Source: Girardinichthys multiradiatus
Lineage: Eukaryota; Chordata; Actinopteri; Cyprinodontiformes; Goodeidae
Assembly: GCF_021462225.1 (NCBI RefSeq)
Contig: NC_061812.1
Coordinates: forward strand, 51,639,848-51,703,847
Direction: 5' to 3'
Length of the DNA stretch: 64,000 nt
The first letter of the stretch is position 1, and each line of letters begins with the position of its first letter. Below, piece by piece: positions 10,120 through 19,136 of the stretch. Made by a program: the position numbers and the translations under genes. The notes beneath the pieces are model-generated. The model did no database searches, was not told where the DNA came from, and was given only the letters and a program-made list of their open reading frames with translations.

Positions 10120-10722
10120 CTATGCGCTCCCCTCTCCTCCCTCAGTTCCAGAAGGGAGCCCTGTTTCTGTGGAGGAGAGTCTGTGGTAGGGTTTGATCTG
10201 GTTCGCGTGAACCCATTTGTACATCAGGGCCTGTTTGGATTTTGAGATTCTTATTCTGTAGGCCACTGGTGAGAGTTTACCTACAGTTTCGAAGGGGCCA
10301 ACCCATTTTGGGAGACATTTTCTGGAGCGTCCGGTTGGTAGGGCAAATCTGAAATAAAAGACTTTTTCACCCACTTCGTATTCACGGTGGGCTGCTTTTC
10401 GGTCATAATATGCTTTTGCGCCCTCTACGCTGGCTTCCAGGTTTGTTTGCGCCCAAGCGAATGTTGATCTGAGGTGCTCCTTCAAGTCTGCGACATATTG
10501 GTGTGCTGTGTAGGCAGTTGTCACACTCACATCTTCTGGATCGTACAATAGATGGAGTGGGAGAGTCATTTGCCTTCCAGTCATCATCTCAAAGGGTGTC
10601 ACTCCTGTAGAGCGTTGGGGGGTGGACCGGATGGCCATCAGGACTAAAGGGAGTTTGATGTCCCAGTCCTTTCCATTGCCGCTAACATACTTCTTTAGCA
10701 TGGCCACTATGGTACGGTTCAT
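10120..10722 (-). pseudogene. pol: ERV-B integrase, C-terminal half
   Basis: The frame begins with the helix after the catalytic glutamate ([13 protein letters not shown]). It goes on through VLMAIRSTPQRSTGVTPFEM, typical of the end of the integrase core, and into a C-terminal domain with AHREYEVGEKVFYF and KWVGPFETVGKLSP. It overlaps the preceding frame (10,682-11,158) at a frameshift near 10,710. It ends 110 bases before the envelope start. Confidence 0.87.
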
Positions 10723-11158
10723 CCGCTCCCCCCCACGATTGAGGGTGGTAGGGAATGTGAAATTTTACTTTCACCCCTAGAATGTCAAACAGCGCTGTCA
10801 TGACGCTTGAGGTGAAATGCGTCCCTCTGTTCGAGTTAATGGACAGGGGAAGGCCCCACCGGCTGAAAACGTGGTTCAGTAGAAGAACAGCTGTGGTTAC
10901 AGCTGTGTCGTTCGGTGCAGGTAAGCATTCAACCCACTTGGTGAAACTGCACGTCACTGTTAGGAGGTATTTGTTACCTCTGGCCGATTTGGGGACTGGT
11001 CCAACCCAGTCGATTTGCAGGTGGGACCACGGGAATGTGACCCCCCTACGCTGAAGTGGTGCCCGACCGAGTGGTTGTGACGGTTGGAACTGACAGCAAG
11101 TCAAACATCCTTGGATGTAGATTTGGGCGTCGTGAGCCATCGAAGGCCAGTATGCCAC
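10682..11158 (-). pseudogene. pol: ERV-B integrase, catalytic core with a replaced Asp
   Basis: The frame carries the second half of the zinc domain (CLTCCQFQ), the first catalytic aspartate (Asp50 in LQIDWVGP), and the core up to [12 protein letters not shown]. The second catalytic aspartate is Asn110 (SNRGTHFTS; codon at 10,831-10,829), a change expected to abolish catalysis. The frame is lost just after the glutamate position. It is therefore inactive on two counts. Confidence 0.87.
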
Positions 11159-11454
11159 CTGTTGTAGGGTGTGGAGTGTGGCTTTAAGACCCCTGTGAGA
11201 GGGGGAGAGTCATGAGTGTAGGCTAACATGACCCCCCTGTGGTCAGTGGGTACCACCCATCGGGGCGTCCCGCACCCGTTGTGGGTGTGGACCAGCAAAC
11301 CTTTCTCCAGCTTCAGGTGGGACAAGTTACGTCGGAGGGTTCTCAGTTCTTTGGTCTCGCCCGTCGCCAATGGCGACGTTTCCGTTGACCGACCGTTGGC
11401 CACTAGCTCTCTCATGGTGTGGAGGTTTGGGTCTTGGTCCTGCATGGTTGCCAA
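11101..11454 (-). pseudogene. pol: ERV-B RNase H-integrase linker and zinc-domain start
   Basis: LRTLRRNLSHLKLEKGLLV followed by PRWVVPTDHRGVMLAYTH is the usual lead-in to a retroelement integrase zinc domain. After THDSPP the expected second histidine region is out of frame, so a small indel lies near 11,210-11,230, before the core frame that starts at 11,158. The whole RNase H that should precede it is absent (see the inverted repeat at 11,489-11,610). Confidence 0.75.
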
Positions 11455-11488
11455 GTTTGTGTCACTGGGTTTTCGCCCAAGGTGGAGA

Positions 11489-11610
11489 GTCTCCCCAGAG
11501 CTTTGGGGGTTTTCACGCCTCTCCTTCGTCTCTCATACCCATGTCATCTGTGCCGTTACTCGGCGACAGACGAAGGAGAGGCGTGAAAACCCCCAAAGCT
11601 CTGGGGAGAC
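11489..11610. repeat. 43-bp perfect inverted repeat at the RNase H position of ERV-B
   Basis: Bases 11,489-11,531 are the exact reverse complement of 11,568-11,610, with a 36-base spacer. A further ccagagctttggg copy follows at about 11,610-11,622. The repeat lies where the reverse transcriptase frame ends and the integrase lead-in begins, so RNase H is missing exactly here. It looks like the scar of a deletion with strand switching. Confidence 0.9.
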
Positions 11611-12479
11611 CAGAGCTTTGGGAAGGCATGCTCTTGGGGTTCCCCCCATGTAAAAGGCGTGTCTTTGTGCAGGAGTTCTGTGAGGGATCTGGCCATCTCC
11701 GCATAGTCCTCAATAAACTGGCGGGAGTAGTTACAGACCCCTAAGAAACTCCGAAGTTCAGACACATTCGTTGGAGCCTTTATGTCTTGGATGGCTCGGT
11801 TCCTGCTGGCTTGGGGCTCAATGCCGTTTGGGCCCACGGTTAAACCGACGTATTCCACCTTTGTCCTGCACCATTGGCCTTTGGCGAGTGCTAGCTTAGC
11901 CCCTGCCGCGCCAAGCTGGACCAGGACGTGCCGAAGTTCGGCTAGGTGTTCCTCGAACGTCCTGCTCCTCATAAGGATGTCATCGACGTAAATGAGGTTT
12001 CCCCGGGTTGCAGCATCGGACATGGCTTTGTGAAGGAAGATGTTAAATTTAGCCGGAGAGTTCGAGTACCCAAAGGGGCACCTGTTCCAGGTATACTGGC
12101 GTTTCCCAAAGGAAAACGCCAATTTGTACTGGTCGGCCGGGTCTACCTTCATTGTCCAAAAGCCATTCGCCACGTCCACTGTGGAGAAGAAGCGAGCGTC
12201 TCTCACCTTAGCCAGCTCCTGGTCCAGATGAATCATGGGCCAGCGAGAGAGGGGTACCTGCTTGTTCAGTGAACGGTAGTCTATTGTCAGACGCCATTTC
12301 CCGGTCGGTTTCAACACCGGCCAGATTGGGGAGTTGTACGTGGAGTTGCATTCACGTATTATATGTTTCTCCAACAGCTTGTCGAGGATCTCTTGAATCG
12401 ACTCGTAAGCGGCCAGAGGTATCTTATATTGACGCACTAACGTGGGGGGTGCGTTTGGGTTCGTTGGAATACGAACCAT
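11556..12479 (-). pseudogene. pol: ERV-B reverse transcriptase
   Basis: The frame starts at VRIPTNPNAPP and contains the fingers block KWRLTIDYRSLNKQVP, the first palm aspartate in FFSTVDVANGFW, the PFGYSNSPAKFN segment, the catalytic YVDD (LIYVDDILM) and the thumb (LRSFLGVCNYSRQFIEDYAEMA). Real homology ends near 11,612; the last 19 or so residues are translated from the inverted repeat. Upstream the pol reading goes on beyond the ATG (…HDCGVTDLH) to about 12,590 with one frame break, so the ATG at 12,479 is not a true start. RNase H is lacking. Confidence 0.87.
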
Positions 12480-12595
12480 GTGGAGGTCGGTGACCCCACA
12501 GTCATGGGAGTCCTTCGAGAGGACTGACTGTATTCATAGAACAACTTCTTAAGAGCCGTTCTTTCCTCTTCCGTGCTTAGCGGATTGGCCTTCCG
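12480..12595 (-). pseudogene. pol: ERV-B pol upstream of the RT, up to the junction with the inverted LTR
   Basis: On the minus strand this encodes two overlapping frames that resemble the protease-RT connection (STEEERTALKKLFYEY and DSHDCGVTDLH), separated by a small indel. Protease and gag, which should follow further up, are replaced by the inverted R-U5 arm. Confidence 0.6.
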
Positions 12596-13858
12596 CTAGA
12601 AACCGGTCTAGCGACTGAAGCGCGTCCCTTTAAGAGAAGAACTCTGTGCAGAGTTCATTCATTCTCTCTCGTTGGACAACGAACCATTCATAACTGAAGT
12701 TTTTGGACTAAGAAGGCCAGAGATTTCACTTTGCCGATCGAAGACGTGAGTTAACACGTAACTGGAGACATGGAGTTTCGGAGAGACGAACCGCTACCAT
12801 GTTTAATTTTCAAGTCGACTTTGATGGTCAGATCATATTTTTCCTTTTTGTCAAGAAGACCAAAGGACAAAGACTGACCGCTCCCCTGAAGTTAATTGTG
12901 GACGCACATTAACTTAACCCCACTTTTCCTCGCTCGAATTCCCTCACCTGGAAGAAGACGACACCAAGTAAAACCAACCTTTTTATTTTATCTTTTATTG
13001 CTTTATTAGAAGGCCTGGGCAGGGTCAGAGGTTGTAGAAGCGATCAGAATCGCTGGTTAGGATCTCATGTGTTCTGAATAATATGTGCATGTAACCTTGC
13101 TTGTTGAAACTTTGATGTGTTATGTGATATCGGGATCCGCCGCGGTCCTAGAGCTGTTTGTGTTTACTATCTGAACGCGGGTGCGTTGCAAGACTGGACT
13201 GTTAAAACGACCTCATGGTAAAATTCTCCATTTTACCTTTGTCTTCAATCTCACTGTGCTAGCTTGCCGCCAAAAGTTATCAATCCTTTGTGCTCAGGAG
13301 TTAGGGGGAAGTTTTATGATGAGAAGATCATAAAGGACACTCGAAGCTGCGCTCCAACCCCCCACCAGTCGCCACCACACCCCCTTTCATATCCTCATTG
13401 TCCTTCGTCTGTAGTGCCATAAACTGCTGGTTGACTCAATACATACCCACTACCGTTTGTTGATTTTGCTTATTTAGATTTGTTACCCCTGTGTTTGTAG
13501 AATTTAGCATGTTGAGTAGGTGAAAATTAATAAATATTCACATAGATAAAGAGAGAGCGTTTGGTGTTTCATTGTGTGCAAAAAGTGATGTGTCAGTCAA
13601 AATAAGGTTCAAGTTCCACACGTTTCGGCAGAAACGGTCGATTAAACAGTGACATCTCCGGCAATAGTTATTAATTATTACGGAGTATTTAACGGTTGTA
13701 ATTGTCAGAGGCGTTGGGCCACAATTACAACGCCAGAAACATCTCTGGTCTCGATTCGTAAATGAGGATTTTTGGTTAAGAAATTGATTTTGTCAGATTA
13801 TGATTTGTAATTATAATTATTGATCAAGATTATTCAATCAATAATCATTATCCCAACA
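12589..13858 (+). repeat. Inverted partial LTR (R-U5) closing ERV-B
   Basis: These 1,270 bases are the reverse complement of 6,452-7,699 with only scattered differences and about 22 bp that the left copy lacks. The U3 region, including the TATA box, is absent. The start of homology (12,589-12,601) corresponds to within about 15 nt of the predicted cap site. It ends CCCAACA at 13,858, followed by the agtg duplication. In a normal provirus this arm would be a full LTR in the same orientation as the left one. Confidence 0.88.
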
Positions 13859-13862
13859 AGTG
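13859..13862. repeat. Right target-site duplication of ERV-B (agtg)
   Basis: It matches 6,448-6,451. The ERV-A integrase C-terminal reading resumes directly after it. Confidence 0.8.
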
Positions 13863-13950
13863 TAAAGAAGAAACATTGGTACTCACCTAAGTGGGAGGAC
13901 CCATATCAGGTATTACTAACCACTCCTACAGCAGTAAAAATAGCTGAGAG
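13863..13950 (+). pseudogene. pol: ERV-A integrase C-terminal domain, piece between ERV-B and the solo LTR
   Basis: A short piece of the retroviral integrase C-terminal (SH3-like) domain is readable, in the style of the Y/[16 protein letters not shown] block of gamma-type viruses. It lies between two insertions and has no independent function. Confidence 0.75.
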
Positions 13951-14637
13951 TGTCAGGATGTGAGATTTTGGACTTTGTTTGTGGTTTGGTGTTTTTGTTT
14001 TACTAGATGCTCTTGTTTGAAGTTTTTGTATTCTTGTTCATCACTTTGTGTTCTGACAATTCTGGTTTCCTTTTGCCCTGTCTGTTCTCCTCTCATCATT
14101 AGTTTTCCTCTTTTAGTTGTTAATTACTCAGTTTCTGTTCCCTTTACATTCATTGTCCCTCTTAGCTCTGTTTCTTCTGTTTATCTTTATTCTCCAATTC
14201 CTCCTTTAACAGGTTAGCTTTAGTTACTGTTTACTTTTATTCTAGTCATCTTTTCTCCTGTTCTGCTTGGGTCTGTGTTTCTCCTTATTGGTTAATCTGT
14301 TTCACCTGCTCCCTCTGCCTCCCAGCCTCCTTGTGTCACCTGTTCCCTGTTCCTCTGATTACCTGCCCCATTGTTTCATGTCCACCTTTGTCTGTATTTA
14401 AGTTTGCCTTCGTCCTTTGTTCCACGCGGTGTCGTTATGTCTCTTTGGATTTAGTTCTTGCTCCGGATCCTGTTAAATTCTAGTTTGAAGATGCCTTGTA
14501 ATCAGGATTATCCTGTCATCCAGAACATCGCCTGCATGTAAGTGGACTCGCTTTAAATTAAAGGAGTTTTCGACTACCTCTCTGCTTTTCTCCGTGCTTG
14601 GCTGCCTTTTGGTCCACCACTAAATAGAATTATGACA
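13951..14637 (+). mobile_element. Solo LTR of a Gypsy-like family
   Basis: The 687-bp segment starts TGTCAGG and ends TATGACA and shares its first 20 or so bases (ggatgtgagattttggac style) with the element at 35,453-37,319. The flanks share a short duplication of 3-4 bp (gag or agag). It is T-rich with small spurious frames. Orientation is given by similarity to the LTR at 36,378-37,319. Confidence 0.65.
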
Positions 14638-14832
14638 GAGATCAACCTGGATTCACCTTACACATTGTAAAAAGGTAATTTCGGTTGAAAACTCCACCAG
14701 GGGAAGTGATTTACAGCCTGATAATAGGGTGGACCAGACATCTAGAGGCTGGAGAGACACGAAAGTAAGTGAAGAAAATTAAGACACTGGAACCACTTAG
14801 AGGAGTCAAATTTCAGCCAAAATGACTCTTAG
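14638..14832 (+). other. ERV-A end of pol and env leader
   Basis: After the solo LTR the last integrase residues are readable (STWIHLTHCKK style), followed by the stretch leading to the envelope. A splice acceptor for env would be expected here, but I cannot place it with confidence. Confidence 0.55.
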
Positions 14833-15495
14833 ATGGATTGCGATGCAGTCCATTGCTGGGCATTTATACTTTTCCTCATATTGACCGTCTTATTTTTCTG
14901 GTACCTCTGGGAACCAGTCAAGATAAATCAAAATGTAACAACACCTTTTATGAGTCATACTAAACGAGTAGTGCTAAACCGAGGAAGTCAAGATAACCCA
15001 ACTATGTGTACTGAACTTACTTCTTATACTTATGGTATTCAAGTGTGGGTGAAATCTAAAACCATGGCTGTGGTGCGGATCCCACTCATTAGCTTGACCA
15101 AACGAGGAAGGAAAGGGCAGGATTATAGAAGTTATAAATGGTACTTAACTAATGATAGAAGAGACGCCTCATGGTCCATGATGGTAGCTGATGAAGGAAA
15201 TAATTGGACACCAAAGTGGAGCACCACTGCTTATGCTAGTTATCAAAAGAAGTTGTTTAAGCTCCATAAAGCTGATAATGCAATCCAAGTAACCATTAAC
15301 CTCACGCATAACTCACTATTTCCTCCCGACTATCCTTCATTAGGAGGAAAATGTTGGGGTTTTCTCCTGTGGGCCTGGGTTTCAGGGTCAGACCCAAACT
15401 TTGACCTTTTTGTTTGTGAAGTAATAAGTGAAACAACTCTCTCCCCTATGACCAAAGAAAGTAAAAATAATGCTAGGAAACTCAACCGCAGATGA
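14833..15495 (+). pseudogene. env: ERV-A envelope, N-terminal surface-subunit part
   Basis: The 220-residue frame begins with a hydrophobic leader (about residues 9-27, FILFLILTVLFFWYLW). It continues as an extracellular domain with several N-glycosylation sites (NVT, NLT) and cysteines. It ends in a stop at 15,495, well before the cleavage site. Later parts of the same gene lie in other frames, so the gene is broken. The family is the SU-TM envelope of gamma-type retroviruses; the surface subunit itself is too divergent for a closer name. Confidence 0.75.
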
Positions 15496-15544
15496 CTGAT
15501 TCCAGGTTATTACTGGAATATGAGGAACAAATAATAACTGGTTA

Positions 15545-15925
15545 TTGATGGTAGAACAAGCGGCTAACATGACTAAAAGAGATTGTGTTGTATGTATGGG
15601 TCCCAGGCCTTTGTTACAAGTAATTCCAGCTGTGATACCACAACCCTGTGTGATGGAAGTGATGAATCAAACTAATCCTAATGAAACGTGTCAGTACTGG
15701 GATTCTGTTTTTCCTGTAATTAGAGCAGATAAAAGTAAACCGTTATTCTATAAGCGGGTCACCACTGGAAACTACACATGTTTAAATATGACAGAGAGAG
15801 GCAATAAATTGGGGAATCTCACTGCAGTATGGTGTACTACAACTGTAAAAGTAAATAAGTATTTCAAAGCAGTCTCTAGAGGAGACATTGTGTGGTGGTG
15901 TGGTGCCGACAGGTTGTTTGATTGA
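15545..15925 (+). pseudogene. env: ERV-A envelope, middle surface-subunit part
   Basis: The frame contains CVVCMGPRPLLQ near its start, a C-x-x-C pair like the isomerase motif of gamma-type surface subunits, and several N-x-S/T sites. It ends with a stop at 15,925. It is offset in frame from the first part. Confidence 0.72.
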
Positions 15926-15967
15926 TTACCTTCAAAAGTAACGGGACTCTGTGCTCTAGTTACCTTA

Positions 15968-16180
15968 TTGATACCAGTTTTGGTATATCCTATGTCAGTA
16001 GATGAAGTAACACATGGACTATCTAGTGTAATACCACATGACTGGCGTAATAGAAAGCGCAGAGCTGTGGCTTGGCAGACTGATGGAGACCCTACGTACA
16101 TAGATGCTATAGGTATACCTCGAGGAGTGCCTGATGAATATAAATTAGCTGATCAAGTATCTGTTGGTGGTGTACAATGA
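15968..16180 (+). pseudogene. env: ERV-A envelope, subunit junction with furin-type site
   Basis: The short frame carries the basic cleavage site RNRKRR (about residues 26-31), which separates surface and transmembrane subunits, and the start of the transmembrane subunit. It overlaps the next frame by four bases in a different phase, so a frameshift separates the cleavage site from the core of the transmembrane subunit. Confidence 0.78.
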
Positions 16181-16773
16181 AGAAAAACATAGACAGGATC
16201 AATTATATTCACTACAATGTCCAAAAACTAGGAAATTGGACACAAAGCGGGTTTGAAGCTGTCCATGACCAATTGGCTTCAACTTCCCTGATGTCATTCC
16301 AGAATAGAATTGCTTTTTACATGTTGTTAGCTGAAAAAGGAGGAGTTTGTGCCATTTTTGGAGAAAAATGTTGCACATTCATACCTAACAACACTGCTGC
16401 TGACGGCAGCTTCATTAAAGCCATAGAAGGTTTGAGATCTTTAAATGGCAAAATGAAAGAGCATTCTGGAGTAGACACCTTGATGTGGGACTCCTGGCTG
16501 GATGTGTTTGGGAAGTATAAAATTTTAGTATCATCAGTAATAATTTCCTTTGCAGTGTTTGCTGCAATTTTGACATTGTGTGGATGTTGTTGTATTCCCT
16601 GCCTTCGTTCTCTGTTTAACCATCTCATCACCACAGCTATTTCTCCTATGGAAGACAGCGTTACCCAACTCTATCCGTTACTTAAACATCAGGATGATGA
16701 AGATGATGAGGATGCGACTGACCACTTTTCTGACCTGTACTCAGATCCATCTCTATGTGATTCTGTGGTTTAA
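16177..16773 (+). pseudogene. env: ERV-A envelope, transmembrane subunit
   Basis: This 198-residue frame has a heptad region, then a segment resembling the immunosuppressive domain followed by the disulfide motif CX6CC (C58, C65, C66), a membrane-proximal helix, a transmembrane helix (about 115-140) ending in clustered cysteines, and a 55-residue acidic tail with YPLL. CX6CC marks gamma-type envelopes with covalently linked subunits. This part is undamaged inside itself but cut off by the frameshift upstream. Confidence 0.85.
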
Positions 16774-17022
16774 ATGTCAGTAAGTGCCTCTGAGTGTAAT
16801 TATATTATAAAATCCAAAAGAAGTGGCTGTTTAAGTGATATGAGAATATGAGCAAATATAAGATAAACATGGGTGAAATGTTGGAATAATTGTATATGGA
16901 TTTATCTTATAATTCCTCGTCTTTATTAACTTTACTATTTGACCTTTATAACCGTTCATGTTGCATGTGTAAGTAAACATGTCATGAGTTGTTTGCAGGC
17001 AAGGAGGAAAGGTGGAATCGGG
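16774..17022 (+). other. ERV-A region between env and 3' LTR
   Basis: A non-coding AT-rich stretch. A purine-rich run (ggcaaggaggaaaggtgg, about 16,997-17,014) is the best candidate polypurine tract. Confidence 0.45.
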
Positions 17023-17388
17023 ATGATGCAGTCACAGTTGAGGAGATCATAAAGATGAAGGCTGATTGTGCTGAACAAAGAGCACACATATCTTAAGATT
17101 TATGAAGACTGTGCAAGTGTGTTTGTACAAGATAATGGGGTACATGATCTATGTCACATTGCTACTGTTGTTCCCCACCCTTTAAGAGCAGCATTGTTTA
17201 TGTAACTAGGGACCACCCTAAATATAATAAAAAGAGGTGTTGGAGAGATGTGTTTTCAGAGCGGTAGGAGATTTGTAACTGAAAGCACATCTCTGTCCAT
17301 TCTCCTCGCAGCGAGTAAAAACTAATTCTCTTGTCTTCCTCTTCTTTTTGTGATGTTATAAGTATTTTAGGTTAATTGAACCTGACAC
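17023..17388 (+). repeat. Probable 3' LTR of ERV-A
   Basis: It follows the purine-rich run, contains a TATA-like AATATAATAAAAAG near 17,220, and ends in CTGACA at 17,388, after which the sequence changes character. The start at 17,023 is a guess; TGTCAG at 16,784, which pairs with the CTGACA end, is another possible start. No second copy is in the window to decide. Confidence 0.45.
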
Positions 17389-17689
17389 CAAGAAACAACA
17401 TGCTAATGTAAATGAGAACAAACAGACTAACAGTCCTTCTTAGACATCTCTTGGCGAAAAGCCAAAGGATAAATACCTTCCTACCTAACCTAAATACCTT
17501 CTCGGTTAACAGAAAGAACCCTGCATCTAGATGAAAAAGCCTGGCCGATAATACAGAGAAATGGCTCTTTAACCCCAGCAAAAAGGAGAAAACAAATGAT
17601 AAGGGCGAACCAACTGAAAATATTACTCCACTTCTAAAAGACTCTGAACCCCCAGGATAAAGCACATCACACCCCAAAAAACCTCATCA
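17389..17689. other. Spacer after ERV-A
   Basis: About 300 bases without a recognisable gene; they lead into the GC-rich repeat. Confidence 0.4.
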
Positions 17690-18240
17690 TACATACTGTC
17701 CAAAAGTCCCCCAGAGCACGGGAACCTCGGGAGGACCACCACTGGGAATACTGCACCTGCCCCCCCAGAGAAAAACAGAGGAGAGCCCGAGGGGAACCAC
17801 CCAACAGCCACAGTACGGAAGCCCCAGGTGAGTTGCAGCTCCTCCCCCAAAAAGCTGATGAAGACACGTCCATACAGGGCAAGCTCCGCACACAGTCCCT
17901 CTCCAAGCACCTCTCCCGCATACACACAGCATGCTGCAGTGAGAAGGCAAGGGCCCTGCACAACGCCACCCCAGCCTCCGCCTGCAAGTGCAACAGAGCA
18001 GACACCACCGAGCGTGGTACCCACAATGAACCCCCCGACCCACACCAAGACGGGATCAACTCACCCAGCAGGAAGTCCCCAACCGGCGGCATGCGCCTGA
18101 GGCTGACTGCCACCACCATGCCCCACAACCACACAGACACACCACATCACTGCCACTGCAATGACAGCTCAGGGAAAAAACACCAACCAGTTCAGCTCCA
18201 CCATCAACAGACCCTGCAACAGACCTTTTGCTCCTGTCCA
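17690..18240 (+). repeat. GC-rich dispersed repeat, copy 1
   Basis: The cccagagcac-ggaaccccgag stretch and the following Pro/Gln-rich translation recur at about 61,540-61,960 in the same orientation and at about 19,730-20,215 in reverse. Several overlapping open frames of 60-160 codons exist on both strands, as expected of GC-rich repeat DNA with few stops, and are not credible genes. The class of the repeat is unknown to me. Confidence 0.65.
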
Positions 18241-19136
18241 CAATGGAGATGAGGTATGCAATAGATTTCTAATGTTTGAAAAAATGGCCAAAAAAAAGCA
18301 TGTTCAACATCATTAGAGAACTTTATTGACAACTTCAATATTTTCTGCGATAGAAGGCATCTTTACAAGAAAGATGGATTTTGTTTTAATAAGTCTGGAG
18401 CAAAACCTCTCACTTCCAACATGTTCTATTTTGTGAATCAGACACTAGAGTACCTAGTGAGAACCCACACATGCAGCACAGGAACATACAAACTCCACAT
18501 ATGAAGGATAAATAACTGCCTTGGCCAGGATTCAGACTCAGAACCTTCTTGCTGTGGGATAACAGAGCTCCACTGTGTTTCAACACACCTGATTTAAAGG
18601 TATGGGTCATTCACAGGCTCCAGTCTGTTGACTTTTGTGTTTGAAGCATTGAACATTATACACAGCAGTGTGCTCCAACGATGAGAGTAGAGATCAGGGT
18701 AGAGAATACCTGTTTCCCAGTAATACAGAAAAAAACAAACAAATGCTTAAACGCAATTTAAATACTTTTTTTAAAAAGAAAAACTGATGAATCTTTTTAA
18801 ATTTATTTGTATTTTCTATGGAGCTTGGAAGCTGCATTTTAAAAATAAATAAAATATGAACTTGATGCTTTTAATTGTCCTCAAGCATGCATGTAAGATT
18901 TTCTCCACGCATGCAACTGTGATGCTGCAGTTCTTCCACAGGATGGCAGCCACGATACATGTGTCTGAGTGTCCACTTTTGCTGTCTACAGCTGGAGACT
19001 TTATTTTACTAAAGTTATTTTGGAACAATGTTATTCCTGCAAGATTTTATAAAGCTCCTCTGACATAGTTAATGTTTGACACACAAGTATGAAGGTTATA
19101 AATCTAAAACTCCTCCTGTGGCCATCCACAGTCCTG
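18241..19136. other. AT-rich spacer
   Basis: I see no gene, only short frames and A/T runs (for example 18,728-18,860). Confidence 0.5.

Larger units (their letters stand above)
6452..13858 (-). mobile_element. ERV-B: lokiretrovirus-like provirus with F-type envelope and an inverted 5' end
   Basis: On the minus strand the order is reverse transcriptase, integrase, envelope, polypurine tract, LTR. The pol is unlike that of ERV-A (KWRLTIDYRSLNK and FGKRQYTWNRCPFGY blocks). The envelope resembles paramyxovirus-type fusion proteins, a combination described for lokiretroviruses, a sister lineage of retroviruses found in vertebrates. Gag, protease and the normal 5' LTR are missing. In their place the far end carries an inverted R-U5 piece (12,589-13,858). 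Both outer ends are therefore U5 ends. The family assignment is inferred from motifs only. Confidence 0.8.
28..17388 (+). mobile_element. ERV-A: class I (gamma/epsilon-like) endogenous retrovirus, heavily interrupted
   Basis: Degraded pol and env of one retrovirus are spread over 17 kb in the right order on the + strand: reverse transcriptase, RNase H tail, integrase, envelope, then a 3' LTR-like end. The 5' LTR, gag and protease are not in the window. Three later insertions split it: an L2 LINE in RNase H, ERV-B in the integrase C-terminus and a solo LTR a little further on. The integrase C-terminal frame resumes after ERV-B and again after the solo LTR, which shows that all pieces belong to one provirus. 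The order of insertion is inferred from the nesting. Confidence 0.85.

Noticed and set aside
6452..13858. Inverted terminal arms as terminal inverted repeats of a giant DNA transposon
   Set aside because: The ends are TG…CA, the left arm is longer than the right and carries a TATA box, poly(A) signal and adjoining polypurine tract, and the interior encodes RT, integrase and envelope. These are LTR traits.
16784..17388. ERV-A LTR starting at TGTCAG (16,784)
   Set aside because: It pairs well with the CTGACA end but lies directly after the env stop with no purine tract; kept only as an alternative to the start at about 17,023.
17833..18252. Proline/glutamine-rich coding frame (139 codons) as a gene
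   Set aside because: Overlapping frames of similar length exist on both strands, and the sequence recurs at 61.5 kb and inverted at 19.7 kb, so it is repeat DNA.
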